Positions 25,600 to 36,565 are shown, counted from the stretch's first letter. The stretch: DNA of 36,739 nt from an uncultured Caryophanales bacterium (GCA_946624985.1 CAMOSQ010000010.1:1-36739); one strand, 5' to 3'. Numbers and translations: made by a program. The notes: a model not told the origin generated them from the sequence alone.

Positions 25600-27396
25600 T
25601 CATTTGTCATTATATTCATTTAAAAAATTCTTAAGATTAACAGCAATATTTTTTGGTAATAATTCTTCTAATTCCTCAAGAGATAATTGTTTTAATCTTG
25701 TTATAGTTTTATATTTTTTAAGTAATTCTTGTTTTCTCTTTTCTCCAATACCTTCAACACTATTTAATACACTTCCAAGAGATCCCTTACTTCTTAGTTC
25801 TCTATGATAATTTATTGTATAATTATGTACCTCATCTTGCATTCTTTCTAAATAATGAAACAAATTACTCTTTATATCTATTTTTATTTCTTCTATTGGA
25901 TTAGTCTTTATTAAAGCCTCTGTTCTATGCTTATCATTTTTCTTAAGACCAACTATAGGTATATTCATATTTAATGAATTAATTATTTCAAGTGCGACAT
26001 TTATTTGCCCTATACCACCATCAACAATTATAAGATCAGGACGTTCCAAATTATCCTTTAAAACTCTAAAATATCTTCTATATAATACTTCCCTCATCGT
26101 TCCATAATCATCATTTTGATCAACCGATATTTTAAATTTTCTATAATCATTTTTTGAAGGTCTACCATTTTTAAAAACAACCATTCCAGATACATTAAAT
26201 GTTCCAAATAAATGAGCATTATCAAATATTTCTATTCTATCTAATTTATCTAAATCCAAAATACATTTCAACTCATCATTAGCTTCAACTGTTTTTTGTT
26301 CATCTCTTTTAATTAATTCAAATTTTTCTATTAAAGCATTTTTAGCATTATTATTTGCCATTTCCACTAACGATTTTCTTGTTCCTTTTTGTGGAACCTT
26401 TATACTTGTTTTTAATATGTTTTCTAATATTTCTACATCAACATTTTCAGGCAATAATATTTCCTTTGGTATTAATATATCTTTACTATAAAATTCAGCA
26501 ATATATCTAGTAAGTACATTTTCTATATCATCAATTAAAGGCATTATTTTAAAGTGTCTTTCTACTATCTTTCCACCTCTTATAAAAAATACCTGAATAC
26601 TTAAATAATCCTTTTCCTCATAATATCCAAAAACATCAATTGAATGCATATCACTAATTTCTACTTTTTGTTTTGAAAGAGTTATTGTTATGTAATCCAA
26701 TAAATCCTTTAATTCCTTCGCACTTTCAAAATTAAGTTTCTCACTCTCTCTAATTATATCCTCATTAATTTTCTTAGTAATTAATGAATGATCACCATTT
26801 AAAAACCTTATTATATCCTTTCTCATTTGATCTATTTTTTCTTTTAAAACACTATGAGTACAATACCCAAGACATTCACCAATATGAAAATAAAGACAAG
26901 GTTTTTTGTTAAATGTTCTGCACTTTCTAAGAGGATATATCCTATTTAATAAATTAACAGTCGATCTAGCAGCAGTAACATTTGGATATGGTCCATATAA
27001 ATGATCCTTATTTTTCTTCCTATTAACATTTCTTACAATTGATAATTTAGGAATATCATCATTAGTTAACTCAATATATGGATAACTCTTATCATCACGA
27101 AGCAATATATTATATTTTGGATCATATTTCTTAATTAAATTAATTTCCATTATTAATGATTCAGTTTCACTAGATACAATAATATATTCAAAATCTTCAA
27201 TCTCACTTACTAATTTAGCAGTTTTACCAGTATGCGTACCTCTAAAATAAGAACTTAATCTATTCTTTAATTTCTTAGCCTTTCCAACATAAATTATTAT
27301 TCCATCCTTATTTTTCATTTGATAACATCCTGGTTTATTAGGAACCAATAATAATTTTTCCCTTATATGTTTCTTTACATCCATAAGAATCACCAC
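25600..27396 (-). CDS. uvrC: Excinuclease ABC subunit C
   Basis: PNKPGCYQMKNKDGIIIYVGKAKKLKNRLSSYF, C-terminal HhH LNSVEGIGEKRKQELLKKY. Confidence 0.96.
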   Translation of the reverse strand: MVILMDVKKHIREKLLLVPNKPGCYQMKNKDGIIIYVGKAKKLKNRLSSYFRGTHTGKTAKLVSEIEDFEYIIVSSETESLIMEINLIKKYDPKYNILLRDDKSYPYIELTNDDIPKLSIVRNVNRKKNKDHLYGPYPNVTAARSTVNLLNRIYPLRKCRTFNKKPCLYFHIGECLGYCTHSVLKEKIDQMRKDIIRFLNGDHSLITKKINEDIIRESEKLNFESAKELKDLLDYITITLSKQKVEISDMHSIDVFGYYEEKDYLSIQVFFIRGGKIVERHFKIMPLIDDIENVLTRYIAEFYSKDILIPKEILLPENVDVEILENILKTSIKVPQKGTRKSLVEMANNNAKNALIEKFELIKRDEQKTVEANDELKCILDLDKLDRIEIFDNAHLFGTFNVSGMVVFKNGRPSKNDYRKFKISVDQNDDYGTMREVLYRRYFRVLKDNLERPDLIIVDGGIGQINVALEIINSLNMNIPIVGLKKNDKHRTEALIKTNPIEEIKIDIKSNLFHYLERMQDEVHNYTINYHRELRSKGSLGSVLNSVEGIGEKRKQELLKKYKTITRLKQLSLEELEELLPKNIAVNLKNFLNEYNDK

Positions 27397-27450
27397 TTAA
27401 AATATTTTATCATAATATATGCTTTTTTTAAAGAAATAAAAAGTTAGAAA

Positions 27451-29499
27451 TTAATCTTCTAACTCTTCTACATAATCACAACTTGAACATTTAATTTTTT
27501 TACCCTTAACAGTTAACATACTCTTACACTCTGGACATTCCTTACCAATTGGTTTATCCCAATACGCAGTCTTACAAGTAGGATAATTATTACATCCGTA
27601 AAAAACCTTACCACGCTTACTACGTTTCTCAACAATTTTTCCACCACAATTAGGGCAATCAATAATCTCTTCTTCAACTCTTGGTTCAGTCTTTACATAC
27701 TTACAACTAGGATATCCACTACAAGCAGTAAACTCACCATATCTGCCTTTCCTAATAACAAGTGGATTACCACACTCTGGACAAACCTCACCAGTTTCTT
27801 TAACCTCTTTTTTAGGTAATAAATCAAAAGCTTTCTTTAAAGAAGGTTCAAAATCTTTATAGAATCTATCCAAAGTTTCATACCATACCTGATTACCCTC
27901 CGCAATCTTATCAAGATCACTTTCCATATTAGCAGTATACTCAACATTAATAATATTACTAAATCCCATTTGTAATTTATCAGTAATCTCAAAACCAATC
28001 TCAGTTGGAACAAACTTCTTCTCAACTATATCAACATATCCACGTTTCTTAATAGTATCAATAATAGTCGCATAAGTACTAGGTCTACCAATACCTAACT
28101 CTTCCAAATCCTTAATTAACTTAGCTTCAGTATAACGAGCAGGTGGTTGAGTGAAATGTTGTAAAGACTCAATATCATCACTATTTAGTTTATCATTAAC
28201 ACTAAACGTAGGTAAAACTTGATCCTTAGTATCCTCATACTCACCATATACTTTTAAATAACCATCAAAAGTAATAATTTGACCATTAACCTTAAACTGA
28301 TAATTATTATTATCAAGAATAACAGTAGTATTAAGTGTCTTTGCAGGAGCCATTAAACTAGCAAGAGCCCTACTATATATTAACTTATATAACTTATATT
28401 CATCATTACTTAAAAACTTCTTAACAGAAAGAGGTGTTCTATAAATACTAGTAGGACGAATTGCCTCATGAGCATCTTGAACATTCTCAGTCTTCTTACT
28501 CTTCTTAACAAAACCTACATAATCATGACCATAAAGGTCTTCAATATACTTATAAGTAGCCTTAATAAACTCATCAGAAAATCTAACAGAATCAGTACGC
28601 ATATAACTAATAAGACCGACAGTTTCATCCTCTAAAGCAATACCTTCATATAACTTTTGAGCAACACTCATAGTCTTTTTAGCATTAAAACCTAACTTAG
28701 TAGAAGCCTCTTGTTGTAAAGTACTTGTAATAAAAGGAAACTTACTATTCTTAGCCTTATCCTTCATATCAACTGATAAAACAACAAATTCATTAGATAA
28801 AGAATCTAATACATTATCAGCCTCTATTTTATTATTAATCTTAAACTCTTTATGATCAAAAGTGTCCATTTCAGCAGAAAAATCATTAAAATTAGCCTTA
28901 ATACTCCAATACTCTTCAGGAATAAAAGCTTCAATCTCCCTTTCTTTTTCAACAATAAGCTTCAAAGCAACACTTTGTACACGTCCTGCACTACTACCAT
29001 TAGTCTTAGAACGAATCAAATTACTTAATCTAAAACCAATAATTCTATCAAGAATTCTACGTGTTTCTTGACTATTAACTAAATCTTGATCAATCTTTCT
29101 AGGATGCTTAAATGCCTCAAGTATTGCAGGTTTAGTAATCTCATTAAAAACAACACGATCATAATCCTTATCATTTAAGCCTAATGCATCATATAAATGC
29201 CAACTAATTGCCTCTCCCTCACGGTCAGGGTCGGTAGCAAGAAATACATGATCAGAATCTTTAACTTCTTTCTTTAAAGAATCAATATCTTTTTTCTTAC
29301 CCTTTATAGCTACATAATCCGGTTTAAAATTATTCTCAATATCAACACCAAGACCATACTTACCTTTAGTTGATAAATCGCGAATATGACCTTTACTTGA
29401 TAAAACTTTATAATCCTTACCCAAATATTTTTCAATAGTCTTAGACTTACTAGGTGATTCCACTATAACTAAATTCTTTGTCATAAATGCCTCCCACAT
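27451..29499 (-). CDS. topA: DNA topoisomerase I
   Basis: NLVIVESPSKSKTIEKYLG, DPDREGEAISWHL, LISYMRTDS, C-terminal Cys4 zinc ribbons. Confidence 0.97.
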   Translation of the reverse strand: MWEAFMTKNLVIVESPSKSKTIEKYLGKDYKVLSSKGHIRDLSTKGKYGLGVDIENNFKPDYVAIKGKKKDIDSLKKEVKDSDHVFLATDPDREGEAISWHLYDALGLNDKDYDRVVFNEITKPAILEAFKHPRKIDQDLVNSQETRRILDRIIGFRLSNLIRSKTNGSSAGRVQSVALKLIVEKEREIEAFIPEEYWSIKANFNDFSAEMDTFDHKEFKINNKIEADNVLDSLSNEFVVLSVDMKDKAKNSKFPFITSTLQQEASTKLGFNAKKTMSVAQKLYEGIALEDETVGLISYMRTDSVRFSDEFIKATYKYIEDLYGHDYVGFVKKSKKTENVQDAHEAIRPTSIYRTPLSVKKFLSNDEYKLYKLIYSRALASLMAPAKTLNTTVILDNNNYQFKVNGQIITFDGYLKVYGEYEDTKDQVLPTFSVNDKLNSDDIESLQHFTQPPARYTEAKLIKDLEELGIGRPSTYATIIDTIKKRGYVDIVEKKFVPTEIGFEITDKLQMGFSNIINVEYTANMESDLDKIAEGNQVWYETLDRFYKDFEPSLKKAFDLLPKKEVKETGEVCPECGNPLVIRKGRYGEFTACSGYPSCKYVKTEPRVEEEIIDCPNCGGKIVEKRSKRGKVFYGCNNYPTCKTAYWDKPIGKECPECKSMLTVKGKKIKCSSCDYVEELED

Positions 29500-29580
29500 A
29501 TCTCTTAAATTTATACACTATAATTTTATAATTGTCAATATCAATTATTCTTAGAAAAATAAAAATAGATTCATAAGAAC

Positions 29581-30066
29581 CTATTTTGCTTGACTTAAAG
29601 CACTATCAATTGCCTTAATGTAACTATCAGCACTAATTGTAACACCACTTATAGTATCAACATCTAACTTAGTTTTAACGTCATCTGACCATTTAACCCA
29701 AGATGTACCTTGTTCTGCAATAACTTTATCTTCAATCTTCTTAGCCTGTTCATACCACTCTGCTCCACCTGGAATATTACCAAAACCAGCAGAAGTTTCC
29801 TTCATGCCATATGCATCTCCTAAAGTTTTCTTAGTAGTATTAACTCCATCCTTTGTATAAGTTGAATCCAAATAAACAGACTTAATAACTCCACCATTAT
29901 TTACATAAATAACAGCAGTGGTTACATATTGAGCTCCATAAGACTCATATTGATATGATCCAAAATAAGTACCTTCCTTATACTTACCAGCTTCTTCAAC
30001 TTTCTCACATCCAGTAATTACAAACAATCCCATTAAAACAAAACATAAAGTTAAAAACTTCTTCAT
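29581..30066 (-). CDS. FMN-binding domain lipoprotein
   Basis: Lipobox VITGC; flavinylation-like motif DTISGVTISADSYIKAI. Confidence 0.85.
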   Translation of the reverse strand: MKKFLTLCFVLMGLFVITGCEKVEEAGKYKEGTYFGSYQYESYGAQYVTTAVIYVNNGGVIKSVYLDSTYTKDGVNTTKKTLGDAYGMKETSAGFGNIPGGAEWYEQAKKIEDKVIAEQGTSWVKWSDDVKTKLDVDTISGVTISADSYIKAIDSALSQAK

Positions 30067-30108
30067 ATAATCCTCCTACTCTATATAAACATTATATTAA
30101 ATTTAAAC

Positions 30109-30606
30109 TCAAAAATCAATATTATTTTCTAAATCACTTAATAACTTTTTACTCACATACCCAACAAATATTCCTGTAGGAATAGAGAATAATAATAACC
30201 ATGGTAAATAATAAATCATATTATTATTACTTAAAAGCAAAATCGCAACTAATATTTGACCAACACTATGAAATATAGATCCAATAACACTAACGCCAAC
30301 CATAGATAATTTAGTCTTTTTAAATAAAATCATAGATACTGCGCTGAATAACGCACCAGATAAACTAAAAAAGAAATTAACACTAAATAATCCCGTTCTC
30401 ATAAGTCCTACAACAATAACTCTAAGTATAGAAACAAAAAACACATCTTTTGCATCATACTTATATAAAACAATTAAAACAATTATATTAGCTAAACCCA
30501 ATTTTAAACCTGGAATATAACCATTAAATAATGGAATAAAACTTTCTAATATACTAAGCACAATAGAAAAAGAAAGTAACATTACAAGTCTCATATATTT
30601 TTTCAT
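30109..30606 (-). CDS. Gx transporter / heptaprenyl diphosphate synthase component I family membrane protein
   Basis: LESFIPLFNGYIPGLKLGLANIIVLIVLY, GLFSVNFFFSLSGALFS, SVIGSIFHSVGQILVA. Confidence 0.85.
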   Translation of the reverse strand: MKKYMRLVMLLSFSIVLSILESFIPLFNGYIPGLKLGLANIIVLIVLYKYDAKDVFFVSILRVIVVGLMRTGLFSVNFFFSLSGALFSAVSMILFKKTKLSMVGVSVIGSIFHSVGQILVAILLLSNNNMIYYLPWLLLFSIPTGIFVGYVSKKLLSDLENNIDF

Positions 30607-30959
30607 TACTTCACCACCGCATCCAAATCATCGCCTGAAATATTAATAACAATCTTATTAGGAAGACAAACAATACTTTCATAAGTATTGCTTATATAAC
30701 CTTGTTTAGAACATAAATGTAAAGGACTATTTTCTTCATCTACTTTAATTTTACCACCAGAAACAACAATAACAACGTCCCCATTATCACCACTTACAAC
30801 ATACTTATTATCAATAGATAAATCAATAGTTTTGATTAACTCACCATCATGATATACTAAAGCACTCCCACCACTCTTACCAATTAACTTAAATAAAACA
30901 ACACATATAATAGAAACAATTAGTAAAACAAAAACTAACTTAATATCACTCTTGTTCAT
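30606..30959 (-). CDS. NusG domain II-containing protein
   Basis: MNKSDIKLVFVLLIVSIICVVLF TM, then GGKIKVDEENSPLHLCSKQGYISNTYESIVCLPNKIVINISGDD. Confidence 0.85.
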   Translation of the reverse strand: MNKSDIKLVFVLLIVSIICVVLFKLIGKSGGSALVYHDGELIKTIDLSIDNKYVVSGDNGDVVIVVSGGKIKVDEENSPLHLCSKQGYISNTYESIVCLPNKIVINISGDDLDAVVK

Positions 30960-31938
30960 AAGAACTAAAACCCTCACTTTTAACAATACTATTATCATTT
31001 AAAATCCACATAGCGCTAGCGTCATAATTTTTTAAAAACTCTTTACCACTATCAACATCCATTAAAAATAAAGTAGTAGAAAGTAAATCAGATAAACCAC
31101 TATCATGAGATATTACAGTAACACTCTTCATATAATTAGTTGGAAATAACGTTTTAGGGCTTATTATATGATGATAAATAACTCCATCATATTCGTAATT
31201 TCTTTCATATCCACCACTAGTAACAACACTTAAATTACTAGAATTAAGAATATAACTAATACCATTCTTATCAGGACTTTGAATACCTATTTTATAATAA
31301 GGTTTATTATAAGATGAACCTGCTAAAACATTCCCACCAGCATTAATTAAATAATACTTAATACCAACAGACTCTAAATAATCTCCAACCTTCTGGGTAG
31401 TGTAACCCTTACTAACACCACCCAAATCAATATTAGGATGATTATTTTTTATCTTATTATCACCTAATAAAATAATATCATTTTTCTTATTAGCTTTCTT
31501 TAGCTCGTCTAAACTAGGAATACCTTCACCAATATCTCTATACTTTTTCCAAACATCAATAACTCCGCCCATATTAATATCGAATAAACCATTAGACTTT
31601 AATCCAAAATCATAAGCATACTTAATTAAATCATAAAGTCTACTATCTAATAATATTTCTTTTTCACTAGAATCATTATTATTAATAAAATAAACATTAT
31701 TAATATCATAACTATTATATCTATCAGTAAGCTCATGATACTCTCTATAAATATTATCAATTTCATTCATAATAGAACTTGCTTTATCTTTATCAGAACA
31801 ATAAAACTTAACATTAATGATTGTATCCATATAAAATAAATCTTTACTATATAAAACCATTCTTTTATCAAAAATAAAATATATAATCAAAAATAAAAAA
31901 ATTAATAATATACCAATAATTCCTAATACCTTTTTCAT
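30946..31938 (-). CDS. apbE: FAD:protein FMN transferase
   Basis: MDTIINVKFY, FDINMGGVIDVWKK, IDLGGVSKGYTTQKV, LINAGGNVLA. Confidence 0.92.
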   Translation of the reverse strand: MKKVLGIIGILLIFLFLIIYFIFDKRMVLYSKDLFYMDTIINVKFYCSDKDKASSIMNEIDNIYREYHELTDRYNSYDINNVYFINNNDSSEKEILLDSRLYDLIKYAYDFGLKSNGLFDINMGGVIDVWKKYRDIGEGIPSLDELKKANKKNDIILLGDNKIKNNHPNIDLGGVSKGYTTQKVGDYLESVGIKYYLINAGGNVLAGSSYNKPYYKIGIQSPDKNGISYILNSSNLSVVTSGGYERNYEYDGVIYHHIISPKTLFPTNYMKSVTVISHDSGLSDLLSTTLFLMDVDSGKEFLKNYDASAMWILNDNSIVKSEGFSSYEQE

Positions 31939-32006
31939 AGAATCACCATATATAATTATAAAGAAAAAAACATATTTAGTAAATATGTTTAAACTTAAAA
32001 ATATCT

Positions 32007-32576
32007 TTACGATTTTGGTAAAATTTGAAATTTCTTTGAAAAGCTATCCTTATTTTGTTTTTCTAATTCATAATGTTCTTTTAATACATCACCAATAAAT
32101 AATAGGGCTCCACCAGTCCAACCACCATCAAAATAAATATCTGAAGAAAGTTCACACTCTTTACTTTCTTCATTATACTTATAACTATAAAACCTAACAT
32201 CATCATAATTAAAACCATTTTGTTCAACCTGTCCATAAAAACCAACACTAACTCTTTTATGACTTAATGACGATATTTTAAAAGCCATTTCTTCAAGAAG
32301 TTCTAACAATTTATGATCTGTTTGAACAAGCAAATAAGGATAATAAATAATTAAATCATAAAATGTATCATTATTTGACAATTTTTCATATAAAAACATA
32401 CTATCAAAATCCTCTACATCAACTATATCAATATTATAATCACTATTTTTAAACGGCAAATATCGCTTTGGTCCAACAAATAAAATATTTAGTTCATGAC
32501 TATTTAAATAACTATTCAAAAAATCTAAACCATTATAATAATGTACAACCCTCTCGTCCCAATCACTTAATGTCAT
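32007..32576 (-). CDS. Hypothetical protein
   Basis: Intact ORF between apbE and ylmC/ymxH; likely start MTLSDWDE; no family recognised. Confidence 0.55.
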   Translation of the reverse strand: MTLSDWDERVVHYYNGLDFLNSYLNSHELNILFVGPKRYLPFKNSDYNIDIVDVEDFDSMFLYEKLSNNDTFYDLIIYYPYLLVQTDHKLLELLEEMAFKISSLSHKRVSVGFYGQVEQNGFNYDDVRFYSYKYNEESKECELSSDIYFDGGWTGGALLFIGDVLKEHYELEKQNKDSFSKKFQILPKS

Positions 32577-32640
32577 TCCAAACACCTCAAAATAATTATA
32601 AGATAAGCAATAACTATTTACAATATTTTTTAAACTAAAA

Positions 32641-32871
32641 CTATAAATTGTCAACACTTACAAGTATTACATCTTCACCTATCTTTTTAATTTGACTCCA
32701 TCCTATCTCAAGTTCATTATGACTTGAAAACTTAGAAAAAAAGCCTCCACCATCAACAACCAAACTAGTCATATTACCCTCCATTGATATATTAACATCA
32801 ATAATAACTCCAATCTTTCTTCCATCATTAATGTTAATAACATCTTTTCTTTGTAAATCAGAAAGCCTCAT
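32641..32871 (-). CDS. YlmC/YmxH family sporulation protein (PRC-barrel)
   Basis: MRLSDLQRKDVININDGRKIGVIIDVNI...ISWSQIKKIGEDVILV-like pattern. Confidence 0.85.
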   Translation of the reverse strand: MRLSDLQRKDVININDGRKIGVIIDVNISMEGNMTSLVVDGGGFFSKFSSHNELEIGWSQIKKIGEDVILVSVDNL

Positions 32872-32915
32872 AAAACCACCCATTATATGATATTAAATTT
32901 TTAAAAAAAAAGAAC

Positions 32916-33917
32916 CTATTTAAGTTCCATAACACTCTTATAAACCTCGACAAGTTCTTTTCCTACCTTATGAACATCACGAGTTAAAGCAACCTTATAA
33001 CCCTCGTTAGTTAAATCAGGTAAATTACCCTCTAAAACACCTTTAATTTTATTATAAAAGTCCATTAAATCTTTAGCTTTATAAACATTAACTCCATCTT
33101 CTAACCATCCATCAAAAACAGGAATATCTCTAATAATAGCTCTTTGGCGACAACTACATGCTTCCATTATAGGAATACCCTCAGTCTCTTCAAGAGTTGG
33201 AAATATATATAAATCAGCGCCTGATAACGCACTCTTAATCATAATAGGTTCAACATAACCAGCAAAAATCAAATTAGGAAGTTTAGTAGTTACAGCTTCC
33301 TTAATTTTTTTAGGAACTAACTTTAAATCAGTATAACCAAACCATATAAATTTATATTCAGGCATCATCTTAGCTAATTTAACAAAATCTAAAATACCTT
33401 TTCTCTCTAAATATAAACCAATAGCCATAATAACTTTATCAGTATCTTTATAACCATACTTTTTTCTAAACTCTTTACCTAATTTTTCATCCTTTTGAAA
33501 AAATTCAGTATCAATACCATTACTAATTGCGCTTATATTAGTTAAACCATAATTTTCCAACAACATCTTAGAATAAGGAGTTGGAGTAATTATATGATCC
33601 CCTAGTCTATAACACTTACAAATCCACTTCTTAAAAAGAGGCGCAATAGCATTAGAAAACTTAAATGAATTTCTAAAATCTTCCTCAGTAGAATGAGCAT
33701 GATATACAACTTTCTTTCCCATTCTATGAGCTTTCTTAGCCAAATGATAAGAACCAGGTCCATACCAATTAATATGCGCTATATCATAGTCATCTTTAGG
33801 ATTAGTAGTATAAGGAATATTATTTTCTTCAAGAGCCCTCATTTGATGACGAATAGCCTTACCCAATCCAGACTTACCAATTTGCTTTTCAAATTCAGTA
33901 TATAAAAGTATCTTCAT
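32916..33917 (-). CDS. Glycosyltransferase family 4 (diacylglycerol glucosyltransferase-like)
   Basis: HINWYGPGSY, VVYHAHSTEEDFRNSF, ISNGIDTEFF, IFPTLEETEGIPIMEAC. Confidence 0.85.
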   Translation of the reverse strand: MKILLYTEFEKQIGKSGLGKAIRHQMRALEENNIPYTTNPKDDYDIAHINWYGPGSYHLAKKAHRMGKKVVYHAHSTEEDFRNSFKFSNAIAPLFKKWICKCYRLGDHIITPTPYSKMLLENYGLTNISAISNGIDTEFFQKDEKLGKEFRKKYGYKDTDKVIMAIGLYLERKGILDFVKLAKMMPEYKFIWFGYTDLKLVPKKIKEAVTTKLPNLIFAGYVEPIMIKSALSGADLYIFPTLEETEGIPIMEACSCRQRAIIRDIPVFDGWLEDGVNVYKAKDLMDFYNKIKGVLEGNLPDLTNEGYKVALTRDVHKVGKELVEVYKSVMELK

Positions 33918-33940
33918 AAAACCACCATCATAATTATATA

Positions 33941-34717
33941 CTAATCAATCATTTTTTTCAAATTATCCAACCCACTTTTTTCTAACCTTGAAATTTGAGC
34001 TTGACTAATACCAATTTCTTCAGATAATTCCATCTGAGTTTTACCAATAATATATCTCTGTAATAAAATATACTTTTCTTTATCTTTTAACTTCTTTAAA
34101 GCATCAGAAAGCGCAATATGATAATCAAGAGGATAAAAATTACCCTTATTATCACTTAATTGATCAGCTAGATATATAGTATCTCCTCCATCATTATAAA
34201 TTGGCTCAAACATGCTAACTGTATCTCTCATAGAATCAAGTGCATTAACTACATCATACTCAGGTACTTCTAACTTCTTAGAAATCTCAGAAACAGTTGG
34301 TTCTCTTCCTAAATCATTAGTAAGTTCCTCCTTAGCCTTTAAAGCCTTATAAGCAGTATCCTTAATACTACGAGCAATCCTAACACAATTGTTATCACGT
34401 AAATATCTTTTAACTTCACCTAAAATCATCGGAACCGCATAAGTCGAAAACATAACACCATGACTTAAATCAAAATTATCAATTGCCTTAATTAAACCAA
34501 CACAACCCACTTGAAATAAATCATCCATATTCTCCACTCTATTATTATACTTACGAAGAATACTTAAAACTAATTTCAAATTACCATTAATCAAATCATC
34601 TTTAGCAAGTTTATCACCTGATTGATATCTCTTAAATAATTCAATCATCTCTTCATTACTTAAAACTTTAATATTCGCAGTATTCACGCCACATATTTCA
34701 ACCTTATGACGTGCCAT
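33941..34717 (-). CDS. sigG: RNA polymerase sporulation sigma factor SigG
   Basis: MARHKVEICGV signature, DDLFQVGCVGLIKAIDNFDLSHGVMFSTYAVPMILGEVKRYLRDN, MFEPIYNDGGDTIY, EEIGISQAQISRLEK. Confidence 0.93.
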   Translation of the reverse strand: MARHKVEICGVNTANIKVLSNEEMIELFKRYQSGDKLAKDDLINGNLKLVLSILRKYNNRVENMDDLFQVGCVGLIKAIDNFDLSHGVMFSTYAVPMILGEVKRYLRDNNCVRIARSIKDTAYKALKAKEELTNDLGREPTVSEISKKLEVPEYDVVNALDSMRDTVSMFEPIYNDGGDTIYLADQLSDNKGNFYPLDYHIALSDALKKLKDKEKYILLQRYIIGKTQMELSEEIGISQAQISRLEKSGLDNLKKMID

Positions 34718-34816
34718 ATCTAAAAAATCTCCTTTCATATCAATATTGAATAAAAAAAGAAATTTTATACACTTGAAAAAATAAAAAAAATAGAATATTA
34801 TATTTTTGGTGATCTT

Positions 34817-35590
34817 ATGAATGAAGAAAATCTAATAAAATATTATAATAAATTTAATGAAGATAAAAGACTAACAAGAAGACGTGGAGAAATAGAATTT
34901 ATAACATCAATGAAATATATACACGAATATCTAAAAAAAGGAGATAAAATAATAGATATTGGTGCAGGAACAGGTAGATACTCTATTTTACTATCAGAAG
35001 AAGGATATGATGTTACATCAGTAGAACTTGTAAAACACAATATTAAACAAATAGAAAAAAAAAATAAAAATATAAAAACAATACTAGGTAACGCAAAAGA
35101 CTTATCTATGATAAAAGATAATACTTATGATTTAACACTTCTATTTGGACCAATGTATCATTTAATAGACGAAGAAGAAAAACTACAAGCTTTAAAAGAA
35201 GCAAAAAGAATAACAAAAAAAGATGGAATTATAATGATTGCCTATTGTATGAATGACTACGCAATAATAACACATGGTTTTATAGATAATTGTATAAAAG
35301 AAGCTCTAAATAAAAAAGAAATAAATGAATCATTCCATGTAACACCTAAACCAACAGACTTATATAGCAGATTAACACTAGAAGAAATAAACATTTTAAA
35401 CAAAAAAGCAAATCTAAAAAGAATAAAAATAATATCTCCAGATGGACCAGCAAACTATATAAGAAAAGAATTAAACAAAATGGATGAAGAAACATATGAC
35501 TTATTTATAAAATATCACCTATCAACATGTGAAAGAATGGACTTAATAGGCGCAGGAGCACACACCCTAGACATAATAAAAAACGACTAA
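34817..35590 (+). CDS. Class I SAM-dependent methyltransferase
   Basis: KIIDIGAGTGRYSILLSEEGYDVTSVEL, LLFGPMYHL. Confidence 0.88.
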   Translation: MNEENLIKYYNKFNEDKRLTRRRGEIEFITSMKYIHEYLKKGDKIIDIGAGTGRYSILLSEEGYDVTSVELVKHNIKQIEKKNKNIKTILGNAKDLSMIKDNTYDLTLLFGPMYHLIDEEEKLQALKEAKRITKKDGIIMIAYCMNDYAIITHGFIDNCIKEALNKKEINESFHVTPKPTDLYSRLTLEEINILNKKANLKRIKIISPDGPANYIRKELNKMDEETYDLFIKYHLSTCERMDLIGAGAHTLDIIKND

Positions 35591-35607
35591 GTCGTTTTAT
35601 TTTTTTA
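35578..35607. terminator. Bidirectional terminator
   Basis: AAAACGAC-taa-GTCGTTTTATTTTTTT, embedding the methyltransferase stop codon. Confidence 0.75.
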
Positions 35608-36565
35608 CAAAAACTTTAGAATAATCCTCCATATTATTAAAATCACCTTTTTTACTACTAGCAATATTTAAAACCATCTCATTAACAAAATATATTTTAT
35701 CAAGAACGACTAATTGATTAATATATGCAGTACTGATAATATTATTGTTAAAATTTAATTTTAATAATAACATACTAGGTAAACCTTCATATCCTAACTT
35801 ATACAAACATAAATCACTTAAACTTGGAACATAAATAATATTTTTCTTTCCATTTGGAATCACCTTTAAATTATGTGAATGACCAAAAAATATCAAATTA
35901 TTATCATCAAAAGAATTACCAGAAACACCCTTTACAGTATGTCTTAATCCTATAGAATCATCTTTAATATTTAAACTCCCATATCCATATCCAAGATGAA
36001 CAATATCGTGCCTATAACTATCAAAAACTTTAGAAAAATCTTGACCAGTCGTACGTAAAATACTATAATCATGATCACCTAAAATAGAAAAATTCAAAAT
36101 ACTTTTATCAAAAGGATAAATTTTCAAAAAATATTCAATTTGTTCATATGGATCAGATATTTTAGGCGGAATTTTATTAAAAGTTCCATCCAAAATATCT
36201 CCTGTCATTATAATATTATGTATTCCTTCCCTAATACAAAAATCATATACTTTATCCATTACTCCCTGTATTTCAAATCCACTACCAAGATGTATATCAG
36301 ATAAAACCAAAGCAGTATAATTTAAACTGTTTTTATCAGTAATAACACTAACACCATCCTGAGTATTACTATTAATATTTTTCTTAGGAACATATATAAT
36401 ATCACCCGTATCATAATATTTCCTATCAAAATCAAAACCCTTATTACGAATCATTGTTAAACGATTAAATAACTGTCTATTTGAAATACCCATCTCACTA
36501 GATATTTCACTAGCTGTCTTACCTTGATTAATAAGATTTAATAATTTTCTTGTACTATCTATCAT
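35597..36565 (-). CDS. Metallophosphoesterase with N-terminal HTH
   Basis: HTH KTASEISSEMGISNRQLFNRL; LSDIHLGS, MTGDILDG, LGDHDY, GHSH. Confidence 0.82.
   Translation of the reverse strand: MIDSTRKLLNLINQGKTASEISSEMGISNRQLFNRLTMIRNKGFDFDRKYYDTGDIIYVPKKNINSNTQDGVSVITDKNSLNYTALVLSDIHLGSGFEIQGVMDKVYDFCIREGIHNIIMTGDILDGTFNKIPPKISDPYEQIEYFLKIYPFDKSILNFSILGDHDYSILRTTGQDFSKVFDSYRHDIVHLGYGYGSLNIKDDSIGLRHTVKGVSGNSFDDNNLIFFGHSHNLKVIPNGKKNIIYVPSLSDLCLYKLGYEGLPSMLLLKLNFNNNIISTAYINQLVVLDKIYFVNEMVLNIASSKKGDFNNMEDYSKVFVKK

Noticed and set aside
27837-28025. Minus-strand 62-aa ORF inside topA
   Set aside because: Out-of-frame overlap with a clear housekeeping gene.
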